Positions 61,470 to 64,000 of a stretch of 64,000 nucleotides of DNA are shown here, in pieces. The stretch comes from Bacillus sp. EB01 (lineage in GTDB: Bacteria > Bacillota > Bacilli > Bacillales > Cytobacillaceae), in assembly GCF_000613125.1 (NCBI RefSeq), contig NZ_HG964497.1, forward strand, positions 1,498,011 through 1,562,010, in the 5' to 3' direction. A program made the translations under genes and the position numbers. Each line of letters begins with the position of its first letter. Positions within the stretch are counted from its first letter, which is position 1. Below the pieces are notes generated by a model. The model had not been told where the DNA came from. It did not search any database and worked only from the letters and a program-made list of their open reading frames with translations.

Positions 61470-62546
61470 TTATCCCCTCACCACCCACTTGAGTTCCGGG
61501 TTTGCTTCCTTAAGCTCCTTCAGTTCTTCCAATTTCCCCACCAAATAATTTTGAATGCTCTCAATGTGGTCCTCTTCAGACAAGAACTCTACAATGCTTT
61601 TAGTTGTATATCCAAAGGCTGTTGCATTATTGTCTGAAGGTGCCTGGTATTTCCAATCTTCGTTGTTCTCACAAAAATGTTTAATAGCTTCGAGGGTTTC
61701 CTTTTTATGTTTGCAATTTGCCTGAACCTCTATAAAAACTGTCACTTCGGGATATTCTTCTCCATAATCAAAATCGAAGCCACAGCCAACAAATTTCCAG
61801 TCAGACTGGTCATTTATGATGACATATAGATTATTATTACGCAATTGCGTGGTCCGGTGAGACCATTGCTTCGGCTTTCCAAAAGCCTCTGTGAATTTCC
61901 CTGTTACCTTCCCATCCAATACTTCATCCAGCATCGTCTGCAGCCTTTGTGCATTTTGAATAGCATAGACATCAATTAACGAAAATTTCCGGCTCTTGTT
62001 CAAGTTTAATTCCTCCATATAAGTTAGTACTTGCTTGCAATACATATCCGTTCCAAACTGAGATAGCCATTTGTACACTTCATACCATCTCTTTTGGTAA
62101 AAACAATTTTCTAAATTGAGACCCATAATTGAAATGTCACTTTTTTGCTCGTAAAGTTTGGTTATATACATCAAATGTGGGAAATATCCTTGTTGTTTGT
62201 GCCACATCAATTGATCCGCATATCTTTGTAACTGTCCGCTTCCTTCTCGGCTGTCGACTTTGTTTTCCAGGAATAAAAGATGTTGTTGCTTCCCAACATT
62301 AAACGTAATCACCAAATCCGGTCGGCTATCCATGTCATGATGACCCAGTTTACTATACGTCTTCTGGGTGTACACCTCTACATTTGAAACACTAGGAAAA
62401 TCCAGACCTGCCATTTCACAAAGGAATGAGAGCAATTTACCTTTCTCCTCTAAGATTGGACTGATAATTTCTGTTAAATAATCTTCTATCCTATGTCTCT
62501 CTGAGTTCCTTACTAAATCATATAATCTCGTAAAAAATGGTCTCAT
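61470..62546 (-). CDS. PD-(D/E)XK nuclease-family protein
   Basis: The 358-residue protein shows the PD-(D/E)XK core in its N-terminal half: SRPDLVITFN (Asp near residue 79), LLFLENKVDSREGSGQLQRYADQL (the E-x-K near 92-94) and QLQRYA, the pattern of the PDDEXK_4 group often found near restriction and defence genes. The C-terminal part (about 215-358) is unassigned. It is monocistronic, without a methylase or helicase partner, so a classical restriction role is not supported. ATG 62546 has GGAAAGAG upstream. Confidence 0.82.
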   Translation of the reverse strand: MRPFFTRLYDLVRNSERHRIEDYLTEIISPILEEKGKLLSFLCEMAGLDFPSVSNVEVYTQKTYSKLGHHDMDSRPDLVITFNVGKQQHLLFLENKVDSREGSGQLQRYADQLMWHKQQGYFPHLMYITKLYEQKSDISIMGLNLENCFYQKRWYEVYKWLSQFGTDMYCKQVLTYMEELNLNKSRKFSLIDVYAIQNAQRLQTMLDEVLDGKVTGKFTEAFGKPKQWSHRTTQLRNNNLYVIINDQSDWKFVGCGFDFDYGEEYPEVTVFIEVQANCKHKKETLEAIKHFCENNEDWKYQAPSDNNATAFGYTTKSIVEFLSEEDHIESIQNYLVGKLEELKELKEANPELKWVVRG

Positions 62547-62846
62547 AATTACACTCTTTCCTGTTTTATTCTCTTTGGACTTGCTTCTTTCTCTATTAAT
62601 CTCAACTTCAATAAAGAACCCTAAATCGATCCTTATCCCTCCCCTATAAAAGTGCTTTGTTTAATTATATTTAACCATATTTTTACATAAAATAGTATGA
62701 ATTTAGGTAAGAATACCCACTTCTACTTATTATTTTTGAGGAGGAGCAATAGTAGGAAACTAAGTAAATTTTGAAAAGGTATTAGTTATGCTCCCATGCC
62801 AGAAAGTAATGATTGAAATTGTGGGTACGACAATTAGATCTTGAAT
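62547..62846. other. AT-rich spacer, nothing seen
   Basis: Between two minus-strand genes. I see no coding frame, repeat or RNA gene apart from the promoter region that the nuclease gene must have. Confidence 0.45.
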
Positions 62847-62876
62847 GAAAAAAAGTGCTGGCCAATTGACCAGCAC
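62847..62876 (-). terminator. Terminator of the subtilisin-endonuclease operon
   Basis: GTGCTGG (62855-62861)/CCAGCAC (62870-62876), followed on the minus strand by TTTTTTT. Confidence 0.88.
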
Positions 62877-62894
62877 CCTGTAGCTCTTAAACTT

Positions 62895-63671
62895 TTAAAT
62901 CAGCTTCTCCGCCCATTCAGGATAATCGATAAACGGGTTCCTATTGCCCTGAATCTCAAATATAGCCGCATTTCTGTGTTTTTCATACGTCGTCACTGGA
63001 TACTGGTTATGCCATGTTAGTAATAGTGACAAATTAACTTTGTCATGGATGTCCACATGCTTATATCTAAGTATGAAATACAGCGTTGCTCTTGAAACGA
63101 TGCCTCTTCCGTACTCTGGCTCAAACTTTTCCTCCTCTGCCATTCCGCAGCCTTCCCGTATTCGCTGTATGGAAGCTTCAGGCTCGTATGTGGCGAAATT
63201 ATGATATGGAAAGTTGCTTCTCATTGAGTTGCACGAAGGCTCGCAGGCAAAAAGGTGATGAAGATCGCCGCGCATCGGCTCTTGTTCATCAAACCAGGAT
63301 TGCGGGACGACATGCTCACAATTAAACAGTTGATTTCCAGACATAATACTGGGTTCACCCTTTTCCAGGCGTTCCAGCAGCATCATGTCATGGACAATCG
63401 TCTCCGAAACATCCATTCTTTTTCCAGAATAAAGGCTCTTGAGCTCGCCGTTTTCCTGCAAGTCTACCCATGGATACACATATCGATGGGGAGAGTACGA
63501 TGGCCTGTTCGTATGTGTGCTTTCAATCAGGCGTTGGACACTGCTTTTTAAATCCGAAAAATCGATATCCTTATAAAACTGAATCTTGGCTTGTTGATCC
63601 GTGAATTCATCGTAATAAGGTTTGTCCGTTTTATTTTCCAACAACCTTCCAACCTCGGCAGCAAACATCAT
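62895..63671 (-). CDS. Endonuclease I-family nuclease without signal peptide
   Basis: The 258-residue protein has the endonuclease I (His-Me finger) signature: FNCEHVVPQSWF near residue 116, MRGDLHHLFACEPSCNSMRSN near 134, and LYFILRYKHVD near 195. Relatives such as Bacillus YurI are secreted non-specific nucleases; here the N-terminus (MMFAAEVGRLLENKTDK) is not a signal peptide, so the enzyme appears intracellular. Its ATG overlaps the TGA of the subtilisin gene (ATGA), so the two are translated together. It cleaves double-stranded DNA if active. Confidence 0.87.
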   Translation of the reverse strand: MMFAAEVGRLLENKTDKPYYDEFTDQQAKIQFYKDIDFSDLKSSVQRLIESTHTNRPSYSPHRYVYPWVDLQENGELKSLYSGKRMDVSETIVHDMMLLERLEKGEPSIMSGNQLFNCEHVVPQSWFDEQEPMRGDLHHLFACEPSCNSMRSNFPYHNFATYEPEASIQRIREGCGMAEEEKFEPEYGRGIVSRATLYFILRYKHVDIHDKVNLSLLLTWHNQYPVTTYEKHRNAAIFEIQGNRNPFIDYPEWAEKLI

Positions 63672-64000
63672 AATGCCTGCAAAACCGAAGCCTGGAATTC
63701 ATTGCCAAAAATCCTCGATAGGTGTTCAGGTACGGTTAAATAAACCAGTCCGTTCCCTTCAAGCCGCTGGGAATTTCCGAGTGGGACTGTTCGTTTAATT
63801 AGCTGTGCAAAGAGCTCTGACTCCGAAAGCTTCCTGTCAAAGCTTCTAGTTGCCAGAACCTTGATCAGTGCCAATGCTCCTGACACATGGGGAGCAGCCA
63901 TTGATGTTCCAGATAAGGCAGCATATCTACCATTAAGGTAGGTGGACATTATTTTTTCGCCGGGCGCCACCAGGTCAATTTCATTATTGGAATTTGAAAA
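63668..64000 (-). CDS. Intracellular subtilisin-like serine protease (C-terminal part)
   Basis: The gene enters from the right edge; 110 C-terminal residues are seen. They include NEIDLVAPGEKIMSTY, the catalytic serine in LSGTSMAAPHVSGALALI, and KLSESELFAQLIKRTVPLG. The wording matches B. subtilis IspA (GTSMAAPHVSGALALIKS, RKLSESEVFAQLIRRT), the major intracellular protease of stationary phase. The frame is open to the window edge, and the GTG at 63970 is an internal valine. Coupling to a nuclease gene suggests joint turnover of protein and DNA. Confidence 0.92.
   Translation of the reverse strand, partial: FSNSNNEIDLVAPGEKIMSTYLNGRYAALSGTSMAAPHVSGALALIKVLATRSFDRKLSESELFAQLIKRTVPLGNSQRLEGNGLVYLTVPEHLSRIFGNEFQASVLQAL

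Noticed and set aside
61470-62546. Complete restriction-modification system
   Set aside because: Only a PD-(D/E)XK protein is present; no methyltransferase, specificity subunit or helicase lies in the window.

Overview
The window looks like chromosomal DNA of a low-GC, aerobic, spore-forming member of the Bacillaceae (Bacillus sensu lato, possibly Mesobacillus or Neobacillus-like; the genus is inference). The reasons are strong AGGAGG-type ribosome sites, frequent TTG/GTG starts, sharp intrinsic terminators, and close relatives of Bacillus proteins: TatAd/TatCd, GlpQ, YvnB, AlaR-AlaT, YvbH, the B. anthracis-type prolyl hydroxylase and the intracellular subtilisin. No rRNA, tRNA, transposase or CRISPR array was found.

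Left part (1-13 kb): the N-terminus of a BceR-like response regulator, an S51 peptidase, small membrane proteins, then a phosphate-scavenging neighbourhood. This has a Tat-exported PhoX-type phosphatase divergent from its probable translocase genes tatAd-tatCd, the glycerophosphodiesterase glpQ, and a 1372-residue secreted phosphodiester glycosidase/metallophosphoesterase (YvnB-like). Hexamers like the PhoP box (TTNANN every 10-11 bp) precede phoX and, less clearly, tatA, glpQ and yvnB.

13-30 kb: metabolic and regulatory genes (HisJ-type phosphatase, prolyl 4-hydroxylase, alaR-alaT, a 2-keto acid decarboxylase, a GH3 glycosidase with a cre site, an acetate-type transporter). Among them is an unusual gene at 18695: an N-terminal helix-turn-helix fused to the C-terminal two thirds of an F1-ATPase beta subunit whose P-loop lysine is lost, preceded by three phased operator-like repeats.

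30-36 kb: an AT-rich surface-glycan cassette (glycosyltransferase, pyruvyl transferase, flippase, acetyltransferase) flanked by two direct copies of a ~270-bp non-coding repeat. 36-41 kb: small stress-type proteins, a four-gene type VII toxin/immunity-like operon and a PadR-DUF2812 pair with duplicated operators. 41-49 kb: lipoproteins and a giant secreted protein with 14 RCC1-like repeats.

49-64 kb: an accessory region. Two proteins carry HIRAN domains (one HIRAN-TPR, one zinc ribbon-HIRAN), next to a TPR/cold-shock fusion, a membrane-NUDIX fusion overlapping an inositol-monophosphatase-like gene, a large membrane-anchored coiled-coil protein, a PD-(D/E)XK nuclease, and an intracellular subtilisin gene whose stop overlaps the start of an endonuclease I gene. 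Intergenic DNA holds several repeat families: three unrelated minisatellites that all have a period near 52 bp, a GC-rich inverted-end element in two places, and dispersed GGGACGGTTC hairpins that often serve as terminators.
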